Source: Phaeoceros laevis (lineage: Eukaryota; Anthocerotophyta; Anthocerotopsida; Notothyladales). Taken from it: a stretch of 45,210 nucleotides of DNA. Below, in pieces: positions 10,051 to 20,336 of the stretch. The position numbers and the translations under genes are program-made. Each line of letters begins with the position of its first letter. The first letter of the stretch is position 1. The notes beneath the pieces are model-generated. The model did no database searches and was not told where the DNA came from. It worked only from the letters and a program-made list of their open reading frames with translations. The stretch lies in NCBI GenBank assembly GCA_049999765.1, contig JBNGIQ010009050.1, positions 1 through 45,210 on the forward strand, written 5' to 3'.

Positions 10051-12126
10051 GACAATATGATACCTTGAAGTGCTAGCAAGGGAAGTGTGATTGTGTAGCT
10101 CATCTTTTCATTGGAATTTACCCACCATCATCATAGGTTCAGCTAAGGCGCTTTGTTCATGACCGGTACCTGCACATGCTCCCAACTTTTTAAGGAGTGT
10201 CAGGTCGATCGATGGCTGCTACAAAATTTATTTCGAAGCATCTCCGGAAACGTATACCCTTGCTCTTCGTGCGATCTAGACGCCTTTCGGTGCATATCGT
10301 CTACATGCAGCTATGCCATGGTTTCCAAGTAATCACCTGTCAGAAAGGCTTCTTGCACTATGCTGGTAGAGAACAGTACGTATCTAGACCAGGCTGAACT
10401 TACCTGTAGAGAGCTGGTCCTCAGGCAGGGACTCAGAATTAGTGCTTGCTGCACCCGGTATGTGGCTATAGGATGAATTCACCTGGACTAAAAACTGCCC
10501 ATCAACAAGTGACTAGAGATTCGTCAATTTTGGCAAAATGAAGGGTAGCGCGAGCCTTTTGTGCCCGTTAGCTGTAGATATCGGAGTATCATAATCATGA
10601 GGCTCAATCAGAATGGATCTGCAAGCGTGCCTGCAGATTCTAAAGGTTCACGATATCCTAGCCTCATGATCATGAGGCTCAATCAAAATGAATATTATAA
10701 AAGTTGGATGCACCGCATGAGCAGTAGCTAGCTAGAGTACAACTTGTCGTCTACCTTCAATTGCACCTAGGGCACCCAAATGTAAGAACATGTACAGCTC
10801 TCTGGCAGACCAAAGCTGCGAAAAGCGCACCAGCCACCTACATACATAACGATGGATCCGAAGGGCGCAATTGTCTACTGTCTTTCTTTGAAGAAGAAGC
10901 TTTATAACGTGCTTGTGGAAGACGGGGTCTTCAAGTGAAGAAGGTACAAGTTACTGGACAGGGTGTTGGCTTGGCCTGGATATATAAACACGAATGTGTG
11001 GTTCACAGCTAGGATGCATTCACAAGAAGTTAAATTCGGATTTCTTAAGAGAATTCGAAGCTTGTAGAACAGCACTCTTTCGACCACAAAAGTGCTTCGG
11101 ATTCCCCCTCGTGAATCCAATCTTAGATGTTAAAAAACTTCGTGTGATTGTGAACCGGCCGCAACGCACAGGCTTGGCTTGTAGTGCACGTTCTCTGGGT
11201 TTGAAGCAGACATCGAATTTCTGTATCAGCAATTTTGTATGTGTGAACAGTGAACTTATATTTACTTGAAGCGGGAGTCCCCCTGATCAAATAGCCTGTG
11301 CTCGCGCATACATTGGTGTGGTCACGTCACCTGGGGCTATTCTTAAGTTGTCTTACGCTGTCTCATCTTGCACCATGGGCAATCTTACACATATATCCAG
11401 CTAGCGCCAGCTGATAAGGTAAACTGTTATTTAAACTGTGATTTCCAAGCACTTGCGGAAGATGCTGCTTGCTGGTGGGGCTGGCACCACTACCTTTCCG
11501 CCACACTTTGCACCACCTGCTGCCGAAGGGTGGGATGGAACGTTCTGAGAAGATATGGAAATATTCTGAAACAGTAGTTTTAACGAGCTCCGAGGCTCCG
11601 AGCACCCCTCCGACATGCAGGAGGCACGATGCCACCGTCAACGCACTCAGCGACGTCACCGGAATCGCGATTTTCTAACAATAAATCAGGCGGCATCTGT
11701 GGCGCCACCGGCAGTGGTTATCGGCAGCTTGGGCCACCAATTGGAGCGGTCCACTGCTCCGTCGAGCCATGCTAATATAAGCTTCGCCCCGGCCGGACCG
11801 CTGTCCCCGTAACGAATCCCGGCGACCCCACCTCCTTCCGGTCCCCTCTTGGCTCACGAGGCGGGCTGCGGGAGGAGAAGGATCGGCCCGCCTGCATAGA
11901 CGGGTACATGAAGATTGCGTGCGCCGCTGGGTTGTCAGGCGCCCTGCCCTGCCCTGCAGCTGCAGGCCCAGGTAGGAGCTCAGGAAGCATCCCTACATGT
12001 ACAGTTTGGCATAAATTGCCGGCTGCTCTCCCTCTGGAGGCAGCGGCATGCTCGGAGTTGGGTTTGGGCTCCCAGTTCCATCCATGTCGTTCGTCAGGTG
12101 AAGCGATTCGGTGAGCATTCGAAGCA
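10051..12126. other. Gene-poor stretch upstream of the ABCC gene
   Basis: A direct repeat of about 22 bp (ATCATGAGGCTCAATCA core) occurs near 10595 and 10668. A TATAAG sequence at 11776-11781 lies about 350 bp before the ABCC start and could be its promoter. The last 300 bp are GC-rich and may be 5' UTR. No other gene is supported. Confidence 0.45.
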
Positions 12127-15100
12127 ATGCAGAATCAAGGGATGGAGCCGAAGGAGGGAGACGGGGTGGCAATGCCCACAGCTGGGCCCAGTCCCGAGCT
12201 CAAGGCCAACATCTGCAGCTGGTTTGTTTGGCAGTGGATGTATCCGTTGGTGAAGAAAGGGAACAAGAAGGCTCTGCAGGCGGAGGACATGTACGACATG
12301 AACCCCAGGGAGACGACGGAGCACTCAGAGCAGCTGTGGAACAGAGCTGTTGAAAAGAGCGCAAGAGGAGGAGGAGGTGGCGGCGGCGGGCAGCAGCAGC
12401 TGTCGGTGTGGACAATTCTGATGAGCGCGCTCGGGAAGGAGTTTTTTCTAGCCGCCCTGTACAAGCCGGTGTGGCTCGCTGTTGTCTTGCTTCAGGTGTA
12501 CGTGCTCAAAGCGCTGGTGAAGATTGCGGAGAAGGAGGACGAGAAGCTGCGGTGGTGGTGGGGGATGCTGCTGGTGGTGGCAATGCTGGTGACGTCCACG
12601 GTGCTGAGCATCTCGCAGCATATGTGCTTCACGCTGTGCCAGAAAGTAGGGATGAAGGTCCGGTCCATCGTGGGTATGGCGGTGTTTGACAAGATTTTGG
12701 CTATGAAAGCGGTGGCGTTGGCGGAGAGTAGCGCGGGCCAGATGCTGAATTTGGTGACCAACGACACGCAGAAGCTGCTCGACGGGGCCATGTATTTCCA
12801 CTTCGTGTGGCACTCGGTGGTGGAGATGGCGGTGGTTGCCGCCTTCTGTATCTGGGAGGCAGGCGTTTCTGCCGTCCCTGGGGTGGGGCTTTGCTTCATG
12901 ACGCTGCCCCTGCAGCTCTGGCTGGCCCGAGGTGTGGCCAGGTTGCGAGGGAAGGCGGTGAGGGTGACGGATGCCAGAGTGCGGCTGGTGGGAGAAATTC
13001 TTGCAGGGATTCGGGTTGTCAAGTACAATGGATGGACGTTGGCTTTTCTGAAGCAGGTGGAGGAGCTGCGGAACAGTGAGCTGGTTTCCATCAGGAAGGC
13101 TGCGTTTCTGCGGGCTTCCACTTCCACCATCAGGGACTCGGTGACTCCGTTCGCTACTCTTGTCACGTTCGGGACGTACGTTGCTTTGCATGATGGGAAC
13201 CTCAACCCCAGCAAGGCCTTCACCATTTTGGCCCTGTTCAGCGTTTTTGTGAGGGTGTTTTCCATCGCTCCCACGGGAGCGCAAATCGGAGGGGAAGCTA
13301 TGGTTGCTGTGAAGAGGCTTCAGAGTATTCTGAACCTGCCCAATGGGGACTCGGAGCTTGACAGGCTGCAGGAGATTTACAACCATGACCAAGCCGCAGA
13401 AGCTTCTGTTCTTGCCATCGACTGCACTTTCACTTGGGATTTGCGGGAGACCTACACGAATGCAAAAACGTCAGCAAGCCTGCGGCGGAGTAGTGCGGAT
13501 AAGAGGGGTTCCAGCTTGAGGCGAAGCACAAGTGTGAGAATCGCAGACGAAGGGACGAGTGTGCAAGCACTGCGCCGATCTATGTCTGAGACAGGTGGGC
13601 GGTACACTCTCAACGATGTGAACATCAAGATCAGCAAGGGGGACTTGGTTGCTGTTGTAGGGACGGTGGGAAGTGGGAAGAGCTCGCTTTTGCTTGCCCT
13701 CATGGGGGAAATGCACTGCATGAATGGGAGGTTCTACACCGAGAAGGGAGTTGCTTACGTGCCACAGAAGCCTTGGATATTCAACGGCACGGTGAGGGAA
13801 AACATAGTGTTTGGGCAGTTGTATGATGAGCAGAGGTACAGGGATGTGGTTTTTGCCTGTGCTTTGGAGCATGACATTTCGAGGTTTGAAGCTGGAGATG
13901 AGACAGAGATTGGGGAGAGAGGTATTAATCTCAGCGGAGGGCAAAAGGCTAGGATCAGCTTGGCTAGGGCATGCTACAGTTCAGCAAACGTGGTTTTTCT
14001 AGATGATCCTTTGGCTGCAGTTGATGTGCCTACAGCGAAGCACCTCATGGTGCATGTCTTGGGCAGGTTCTTGAAGGGCAGAACTGTCGTTCTTGTCACT
14101 CATAACAAGTCTTCTCTACAGTACTGTAATCAGGTTTACCTGATGGAGGACGGCCACATTCGACTGTTGGCAGAGGATGAGATCTTGAGGCACATCGCAC
14201 TGCAAGACATGACAGAAGAAAACAATAATGAGGGTTTCGAAACACATGCAGGAGGTGTGCATGAAGAACTCGATGGAGGAGAAGAAATTGAGCTACGGCT
14301 TGAAACCAGGTTGGATCCAGTCCCTGAAGAAGAGAGTGGGCAGCAAGACCTTGGTAACGAAAAAGGCGGACCTGAAAAAGCAGCTGTTGAAAAAGACGAA
14401 ACTAACAACAAGGGAGGCCTGACTGTGAAAGAGGACAGGGTGGAAGGAGTGGTAGAACTTGCACACTTGGTAGCTTACCTGAAAGGTGCAGGATTCCGTC
14501 TTTGCAGCATTCTCTTGGTTGTCTTCCTCCTGGCACAGGCTATTCGAGTGATGGTGGACTACTGGCTGAGCGCCTGGGTAGACAGGAAGTATGGCCTCAA
14601 GACGCACGTATACGTCATTGCATATGCTGCGTTTGCTGTAGGGTCCATGGTGTTCTCCCTCGCTCGGGCCCTGCTCTTCATGGAGGCAACAATTCTGGCA
14701 GCAAAGGAGATGCATGGACAAATGGCAGAGAAGGTTTTCAGGTCTCCTCAGCTCTTCTTCGACCAAAATCCTGTGGGCAGGATAGTGAACCGCTTCAGCA
14801 AGGACCAAGCCCTGGTGGATGAGCTCCTTCCCTTCACTGCCCAGCAAACAGCCGACAATCTCATAGGCTGTCTTGGCTCCATTGCAATCGTTGCAGTGCT
14901 CATCCCCTGGTTCCTCTTTGTGCTGCCACCCTTTGTCATCGGTTTCATCCTTGTCCAACGTCCCTACGTTGTGGTATCTCGGGAACTCAAGAGGTTAGAT
15001 GGCATCTCCCGTTCCCCAATGTATGAGCACTTCGCACAGGCCCTGGCAGGTATCATCTCCATCCGGGCTTATGGTGTCACCACCCGGGCTCACACCCGCC

Positions 15101-16269
15101 TGAGATCGCTCATCGATGCCAACCACAGAGCATTTATCCTGTTTGTCCATGCTAGCCGATGGCTAGGTGTCAGACTGGACTTCCTTGCTGCCATGTGCGT
15201 GACAGTAGCTGCACTCCTGGTTGTCCTCCTCAGGCACGACCTGGCTCCAGGGGTTGCTGGAGTTGTCCTCGTGCAGAGCCTGCAGCTCACTGGCTTCTTC
15301 CAGTATGGCATCCGCAATGCTGCGGAGACAGAGAACGCCTTCACCAGCGTGGAGAGGATCCAGACCTACGCCAACCTTCCGAGCGAAGCCAACCCTCACA
15401 CGCCTCCAGGAGTGATTCCTGCGGACTGGCCAACACAGGGCGAGGTCGAGTTCGTGGACTACACCATGGCTTACAGGGAAGACCTGCCTCCAGTCCTCAA
15501 CAACCTATCATTCAAAGTGGAACCCCAGAAGAAAGTAGGGATCCTAGGTCGCACAGGGGCAGGCAAATCCAGCCTCGCCGCAGCCCTCTTCCGGATGGTG
15601 GAGAACAGTGCCTGCACAGGCAGCATCCTGGTGGACGGCATCGACATCAAGCTGGTAGGCTTGGACGACCTCCGCCAGCGCATCTCCATCATCCCTCAAG
15701 ACCCGGTGCTGTTCAAGGGCACGGTGAGGATGAACCTGGACCCCTTCTCCCAGCACAGCGACAATGAAATCAATGAAGCCATCCGGAGAGTGCACCTGAA
15801 GAAGAAGCTGGCCAGCGGCCTGGAGACCAGCGTGGAAAGCAACGGGGAAAACTTCAGCGTGGGGCAGCGGCAGCTGCTGTGCCTGGCAAGGGCTCTTCTC
15901 CGCCGGTCCAGGGTTATTGTCATGGACGAGGCAACCGCCGCTGTGGACGGGGAGACAGACGAGCTCATCCAGACAACAATGCGGGAGGTGTTCCGAGACT
16001 GCACCGTGCTCACCATTGCGCACAGGATCGAGACTGTCATCGACTCCGACCTGGTGCTGGTGCTGGCCAAGGGCGGGCGGATAGCGGAATTCGACTCCCC
16101 CATCAATCTCCTCAGGCGCAGCCAGGATCAGAGCGGAGAAGACGGGGTGTTTGCGGACATGGTGGCACAGAGTGGTGACGTGATTGCAAGGCAATTGATG
16201 CAAGCGGCGGAGAAAGCCGAGGCCACCAGGTCACAACTCCAAAGCGGTGAACGGCCACTAACAGACTAG
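12127..16269 (+). CDS. ABCC: Full-length ABCC (MRP) transporter, short ABCC4-like form, intronless
   Basis: One uninterrupted 1380-residue frame from ATG 12127 encodes TMD1-NBD1-TMD2-NBD2, an ATP-driven exporter of organic anions or conjugates by family knowledge. The N-terminus lacks TMD0 and carries the ANICS...DMY block typical of short ABCC4-type proteins. NBD1 has Walker A GTVGSGKSS (512-520), signature LSGGQ (602-606) and Walker B VVFLDD (622-627), so the catalytic Glu is Asp. NBD2 has GRTGAGKSS (1141-1149), signature FSVGQ (1243-1247) and VIVMDE (1263-1268) with the Glu intact. That is the asymmetric ATP-site pattern of ABCC proteins. Between the FTWD A-loop (435-438) and Walker A lies a serine-rich insertion with RRS at 453-455, 465-467 and 483-485. 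An acidic linker (about 695-780) precedes TMD2. Substrate and membrane are unknown. Rearranged pseudogene pieces lie at 6.9-9.3 kb. Confidence 0.96.
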   Translation: MQNQGMEPKEGDGVAMPTAGPSPELKANICSWFVWQWMYPLVKKGNKKALQAEDMYDMNPRETTEHSEQLWNRAVEKSARGGGGGGGGQQQLSVWTILMSALGKEFFLAALYKPVWLAVVLLQVYVLKALVKIAEKEDEKLRWWWGMLLVVAMLVTSTVLSISQHMCFTLCQKVGMKVRSIVGMAVFDKILAMKAVALAESSAGQMLNLVTNDTQKLLDGAMYFHFVWHSVVEMAVVAAFCIWEAGVSAVPGVGLCFMTLPLQLWLARGVARLRGKAVRVTDARVRLVGEILAGIRVVKYNGWTLAFLKQVEELRNSELVSIRKAAFLRASTSTIRDSVTPFATLVTFGTYVALHDGNLNPSKAFTILALFSVFVRVFSIAPTGAQIGGEAMVAVKRLQSILNLPNGDSELDRLQEIYNHDQAAEASVLAIDCTFTWDLRETYTNAKTSASLRRSSADKRGSSLRRSTSVRIADEGTSVQALRRSMSETGGRYTLNDVNIKISKGDLVAVVGTVGSGKSSLLLALMGEMHCMNGRFYTEKGVAYVPQKPWIFNGTVRENIVFGQLYDEQRYRDVVFACALEHDISRFEAGDETEIGERGINLSGGQKARISLARACYSSANVVFLDDPLAAVDVPTAKHLMVHVLGRFLKGRTVVLVTHNKSSLQYCNQVYLMEDGHIRLLAEDEILRHIALQDMTEENNNEGFETHAGGVHEELDGGEEIELRLETRLDPVPEEESGQQDLGNEKGGPEKAAVEKDETNNKGGLTVKEDRVEGVVELAHLVAYLKGAGFRLCSILLVVFLLAQAIRVMVDYWLSAWVDRKYGLKTHVYVIAYAAFAVGSMVFSLARALLFMEATILAAKEMHGQMAEKVFRSPQLFFDQNPVGRIVNRFSKDQALVDELLPFTAQQTADNLIGCLGSIAIVAVLIPWFLFVLPPFVIGFILVQRPYVVVSRELKRLDGISRSPMYEHFAQALAGIISIRAYGVTTRAHTRLRSLIDANHRAFILFVHASRWLGVRLDFLAAMCVTVAALLVVLLRHDLAPGVAGVVLVQSLQLTGFFQYGIRNAAETENAFTSVERIQTYANLPSEANPHTPPGVIPADWPTQGEVEFVDYTMAYREDLPPVLNNLSFKVEPQKKVGILGRTGAGKSSLAAALFRMVENSACTGSILVDGIDIKLVGLDDLRQRISIIPQDPVLFKGTVRMNLDPFSQHSDNEINEAIRRVHLKKKLASGLETSVESNGENFSVGQRQLLCLARALLRRSRVIVMDEATAAVDGETDELIQTTMREVFRDCTVLTIAHRIETVIDSDLVLVLAKGGRIAEFDSPINLLRRSQDQSGEDGVFADMVAQSGDVIARQLMQAAEKAEATRSQLQSGERPLTD

Positions 16270-17149
16270 GAGCGACTTTCTGCTCCCTTCGAGATGCCTC
16301 TCAAGTGTATTTTACAAATCAAACAAAATCCTTTTAACAATAAGTGTATTGGGCTGTGAGCGGTGTGATAATGTGATTCAATCATTCCAGACTTCCAGTG
16401 CATCCAAGATTGCATTTTTTTAAGTGAATCTCGACGCTTTTTCTTAAAACTACACAATTTACAATTTTACATGCACTCTATATAAGAAGGATTGCATTTT
16501 TGGCCGGACCGCACAATAGAAGGATCAACCTAAGAAAACCCTATCACATAAGAACAAGCGGCTAAGGCAAACTTGCCACTTCTGAGCTTCCTCCGGTGAG
16601 TGTGGCTCCTCGGAGGGGTAATCTGGCCCTGACTCTTGCATGAGTGAAATGCTTTTGGGGTGCTTCCAAGTTCGAATGTACAGCATACCATCCGGCCAGC
16701 CATACCAAATAAGCCTGAAATGGTAGAGCCAATGCTCAAAAAAGGTGGGTTGTAGGACAACATATGCATGATAAAGTCCAACCCTAGGTCTTGTGGGTAC
16801 TAGAAAGTTAGGATAACACTAGCTTCGGATTGCGAATCTCGTGCAGCATTTGGTCGAGATAGCTTCATTATTGAATTTCCCTCGGTTCTTGTCTGCTATA
16901 CAAGCCGCTAACTGGATCACATCATCACAGGATCGACGGAAATTCTTGAAGTTTACTATTTCGGACACCCGGGCAATTTCGGCCCATCGATCCGTGACCT
17001 AAAGTTTTGAAACGTGCAGGATGAAGCCTTTTGGCGCTAAAACGCAGCAACCGGTTTGATCTCAAAAGGGGAACGAGTGCGGCGGGGAACGCTTTACTCT
17101 CACAACTGGACCAGCAAGAAGCAGCAATTCTGGAGCTGCTCCTTGTCCG
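16270..17149. other. Intergenic stretch between the ABCC and VIM genes
   Basis: A/T-rich 3' flank of the ABCC gene, then the upstream region of the VIM gene. No separate coding region was recognised. Confidence 0.5.
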
Positions 17150-18961
17150 ATGGCGGAGCTACCTTGCGATGCGGATGGCAGGTGCATGGTGTGCAGTGAA
17201 CTCCCCAAACAAGCCGATCTTGCGAGTTGCAATAGCTGTGGGAGTCCCTGGCACATCTCTTGCTTGGGCGCTGCACCGGTCTCTCCGGATCTCTGGCTAT
17301 GTCCGGACTGCCTGCCTGCCCCTATCGCGCGGTCCAATGCGCCGGTGGTGCCTGCAGCGGGAGGCATTGTCAGCAGGATCCGAGCTATTCAGGAGGATTC
17401 CGGATTGAGCGAGAAGGAGAAAGCCAGGCAGCGGCAGGATCTTCTCAGCGGAGCATTAGGTGGTGCCGTGGAGGAAGGAAATGGGAGGAAAGCTGCTTCA
17501 GGGAATGGCAACACGCTGGACATTCTGACGGACAATCTGCGGTGCACCATGTGCTTAGACCTTGCGGACAGGCCAGTGACCACGCCTTGTGGCCATTCCT
17601 CCTGCCTCCGCTGCTTCCAGAAGTACATAGCCCAGGGCAAGAAGAACTGCGACAAGTGCCGGGCCTCCATTCCCCCGAAGATGATGGCAGAGCCGCGCAT
17701 CAATTCCGCCCTGGTAATTGCAATTCGAATGGCCAAGACAGGGGAATCAGCTGGAGAGAGGCCGGCTTCTAAGCCGTCTGTGGCGTACTTGGAGAATGAG
17801 AAGCGGCCTGACAAGGCTTTCAGGACGGAAAGAGCCGTGAAGCCAGGGAAGGCCAACGCCTGCAGTGGCAGAGTTTTTGTGACTGTTCCCGCTGACCATT
17901 TCGGTCCCATTCTGGCCGAGCATGTTGCGGAGGGCGGGCAAGCGGTTTGTGTTGGAACTGGTTGGGAGGACAGGATGGAGTGCAGGCAGTCCGGAGTGCA
18001 TCTTCCTCATGTTGCTGGAATAGCGGGGCAGGCAGAGCACGGAGCTCAGTCCGTGGCTCTGTCCGGAGGCTATGAAGACGATGAGGACCACGGGGACTGG
18101 TTTCTTTACACCGGCAGTGGTGGTAGGGATTTGAGCGGGAATAAAAGAACCAACAAGGAGCAGTCTTTTGACCAGAAATTTGAGAAGACCAATGAAGCTC
18201 TGCGCCAGAGTTGCAGGCAGGGCTATCCTGTCCGTGTTGTTAGGTCACACAAGGAGAAGCGGTCCTCATACGCCCCCGAGAATGGAGTGCGGTATGATGG
18301 GGTTTACCGCATTGAGAAGTGCTGGAGGAAGAAAGGTATCCAAGGTTTTCGGGTTTGTAGGTATCTCTTTGTGCGCTGCGATAATGAGCCAGCCCCTTGG
18401 ACCAGTGATACCCATGGTGACCGGCCCAGGCCTCTGCCTCTGGTTGAGGAGCTGAATGGTGCAATAGACGTCACTGAAAGGAAGAAGGATGCCTTTTGGG
18501 AGTGGAATGCAGAGACGGAGGTGTGGGGCTGGGCGAAACCACCACCTGAGAGCCAGAAAGAAGGGTTGCCAGCACGCTCCGAGAAGCGCAAGAAAAGAGA
18601 TCAGGTTGCTGAGGAGCAAAAGCTTCTCAAGCAGTTTGGATGTGGTTTATGCCACAAGATTTTGGAACTCCCGCTTTCTACAACTTGTGGTCACAACTTC
18701 TGCAAAAGCTGTCTGCAGGATGCATGCACCAGTCAGGAGGACAGCCGGCCTCAAGGAAGTACCAGGACCAGAACTCTGAGAGAGCGGAAGCCAGTTCGGC
18801 GGTGTCCAACTTGCAAGGCAGACATTAGCGAGTCATATGCTAATCTTCAGGTTAACCGGCACATGGAGAACATTATCGAGTCTGTCAGAAAAAAAATGAA
18901 GACTGAAGAGGCAAGCCTTGCTGAAGAGGAAGAGGATGCTGTGGAGGAGACAGAAGTTTGA
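17150..18961 (+). CDS. ORTH/VIM: VIM/ORTHRUS-type PHD-RING-SRA-RING E3 ubiquitin ligase, intronless
   Basis: A single 603-residue frame carries every domain of the family. The PHD finger spans C12-C54 (C12, C15, C27, C30, H35, C38, C51, C54). RING 1 spans about 132-171 (CTMCLDLADRPVTTPCGHSS). The SRA/YDG domain spans about 249-420, with FGPI, HVAGIAG, GDWFLYTGSGGRDLSGNKRT and YDG at 382-384. RING 2 spans about 498-552 (CGLCHKILELPLSTTCGHNF, then CPTCKADI). A charged tail follows. Family members bind hemimethylated or methylated cytosine through SRA and ubiquitinate histones, keeping CG methylation through replication; they act in the nucleus. The length is close to the family norm of about 600-660 residues. 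The lack of introns is unusual, since flowering-plant members are multi-exon as far as I know. Confidence 0.96.
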   Translation: MAELPCDADGRCMVCSELPKQADLASCNSCGSPWHISCLGAAPVSPDLWLCPDCLPAPIARSNAPVVPAAGGIVSRIRAIQEDSGLSEKEKARQRQDLLSGALGGAVEEGNGRKAASGNGNTLDILTDNLRCTMCLDLADRPVTTPCGHSSCLRCFQKYIAQGKKNCDKCRASIPPKMMAEPRINSALVIAIRMAKTGESAGERPASKPSVAYLENEKRPDKAFRTERAVKPGKANACSGRVFVTVPADHFGPILAEHVAEGGQAVCVGTGWEDRMECRQSGVHLPHVAGIAGQAEHGAQSVALSGGYEDDEDHGDWFLYTGSGGRDLSGNKRTNKEQSFDQKFEKTNEALRQSCRQGYPVRVVRSHKEKRSSYAPENGVRYDGVYRIEKCWRKKGIQGFRVCRYLFVRCDNEPAPWTSDTHGDRPRPLPLVEELNGAIDVTERKKDAFWEWNAETEVWGWAKPPPESQKEGLPARSEKRKKRDQVAEEQKLLKQFGCGLCHKILELPLSTTCGHNFCKSCLQDACTSQEDSRPQGSTRTRTLRERKPVRRCPTCKADISESYANLQVNRHMENIIESVRKKMKTEEASLAEEEEDAVEETEV

Positions 18962-20336
18962 GATGGCTGGTGAAGTTGGGTAATAAGATTTGCATTGCTT
19001 AGTTTCAGCATCTTTCTCACGTGGTGGATTAGGACTAGGCAACGTAGGGGGGTAAGAGTGTGTAGCGTGGGTTTCAGCCAGTTTCGGACTAGGAAATGGA
19101 GTTCAGGTGTGGTCACCGCGTGGTGTGCTCCCCAGAGCACATGGAATTTCGTGGTGCAGGATAACAGGGAAGGTGATCAGAATCACATCCTCGGATTATG
19201 CAGACTTACAAAAGGAACTTCAGGTATAGTCTGCACCCCCAATCGTAAATTTTTAGCATATAGTTATAGCACACTTGCAATGATGGGCTCAGGTGTAGTG
19301 TTCTAAGGTTTGCTCACTTCAATGTGAAACTGCTGTCATCAGTGATGATTGAGAACGTGGGAAAAAAGCTGTTCAGCATCTTAGAAGCTCACCAAGGCAA
19401 ATGGCCAGTTAGGCCACAGAAGCCCGAAGAAATGGATTTGATTCTCAGCTGCTGGATTTTCCCTACCCAAAATGACGAGACCGCATGTGTAATCTGCAAA
19501 TGCTGACAACTCCAACAACTAGTGCTGTGAGCTGATAACTCATCGGCTGTTCTGGAACTGTGTTGAAGGTGATGGGCGCCAGAACACAGATGCCGGACCT
19601 TGTACATAATGACTGGGTGACGCTAACATGACATCTTTATAAGAATACAGAAGGAAGAGTCTCTGAATGAACACGCAATATGTTGTCAGCTGTTTCCTGG
19701 TCCCTATCTCAGAATGACCTTCACGTTGTTTGCAAGACTTTGTCCAGCACATTTCAGTTATCATCAGCGGAGAAAGTACCAGCAGTGGAGCAAACTGTGG
19801 AATTATCCAGGGTAGCACCTCCATGTGCGGTGAGTAGAGGAAAATGCAGTGTCTAAAAACAAGGTCATGTAGAAACCCAAAGTCTTGAAAGTAAAAAAGT
19901 GATCCAAATGTGTAGGCTGGAAATAAATTAGGCCTGCAGAGACGACATTACGTCTGTCTGCAGATGCATTTGAAGAAAAAGTTCAGGAAACCAAAGGGTC
20001 CCGAACTCCAGCACTTATTACATATACCAGCTCTGGTTTGTTCCAGATGCCCCAGCTAAATATAAGCCACATGCTACTCTACATTTCCCTGCACAGTGGC
20101 TTGCTCAACAGGCTGCTGGTAGACTTGAGAAACACCCATCTCCCAACTGAGAGCCAATGTGGCTCTCCACCAAGAATCAATTCAAACCTTATTCTAACAA
20201 TCTATAAAATCAAATACATATACTCTTTTGTTACTCCCAAGCTCCTGCCAGACCTTCCTGCTAGCTAGCTTTTTAGCTCAAAACAAATTCATGAGAGAGT
20301 ACGGCCTTCCAATTCTTGATGAAGAATTCAATTGCT
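18962..20336. other. Intergenic stretch between convergent genes
   Basis: This holds the 3' flank of the VIM gene and the 3' flank of the minus-strand Root cap gene. No coding region, RNA gene or striking repeat was recognised. Confidence 0.5.

Noticed and set aside
11363-11659. 98-codon minus-strand frame with a hydrophobic start
   Set aside because: The start codon is GTG, which is unlikely in a nuclear gene, and no downstream exon or promoter could be matched.
12448-13392. Long minus-strand frames (up to 314 codons) opposite the ABCC gene
   Set aside because: They are antisense shadows of a strongly conserved coding region and show no family features.
17150-18961. VIM gene as a proven retrocopy
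   Set aside because: It is intronless, but I see no poly-A tract after the stop and no flanking target-site duplication, so retroposition is left as a hypothesis only.
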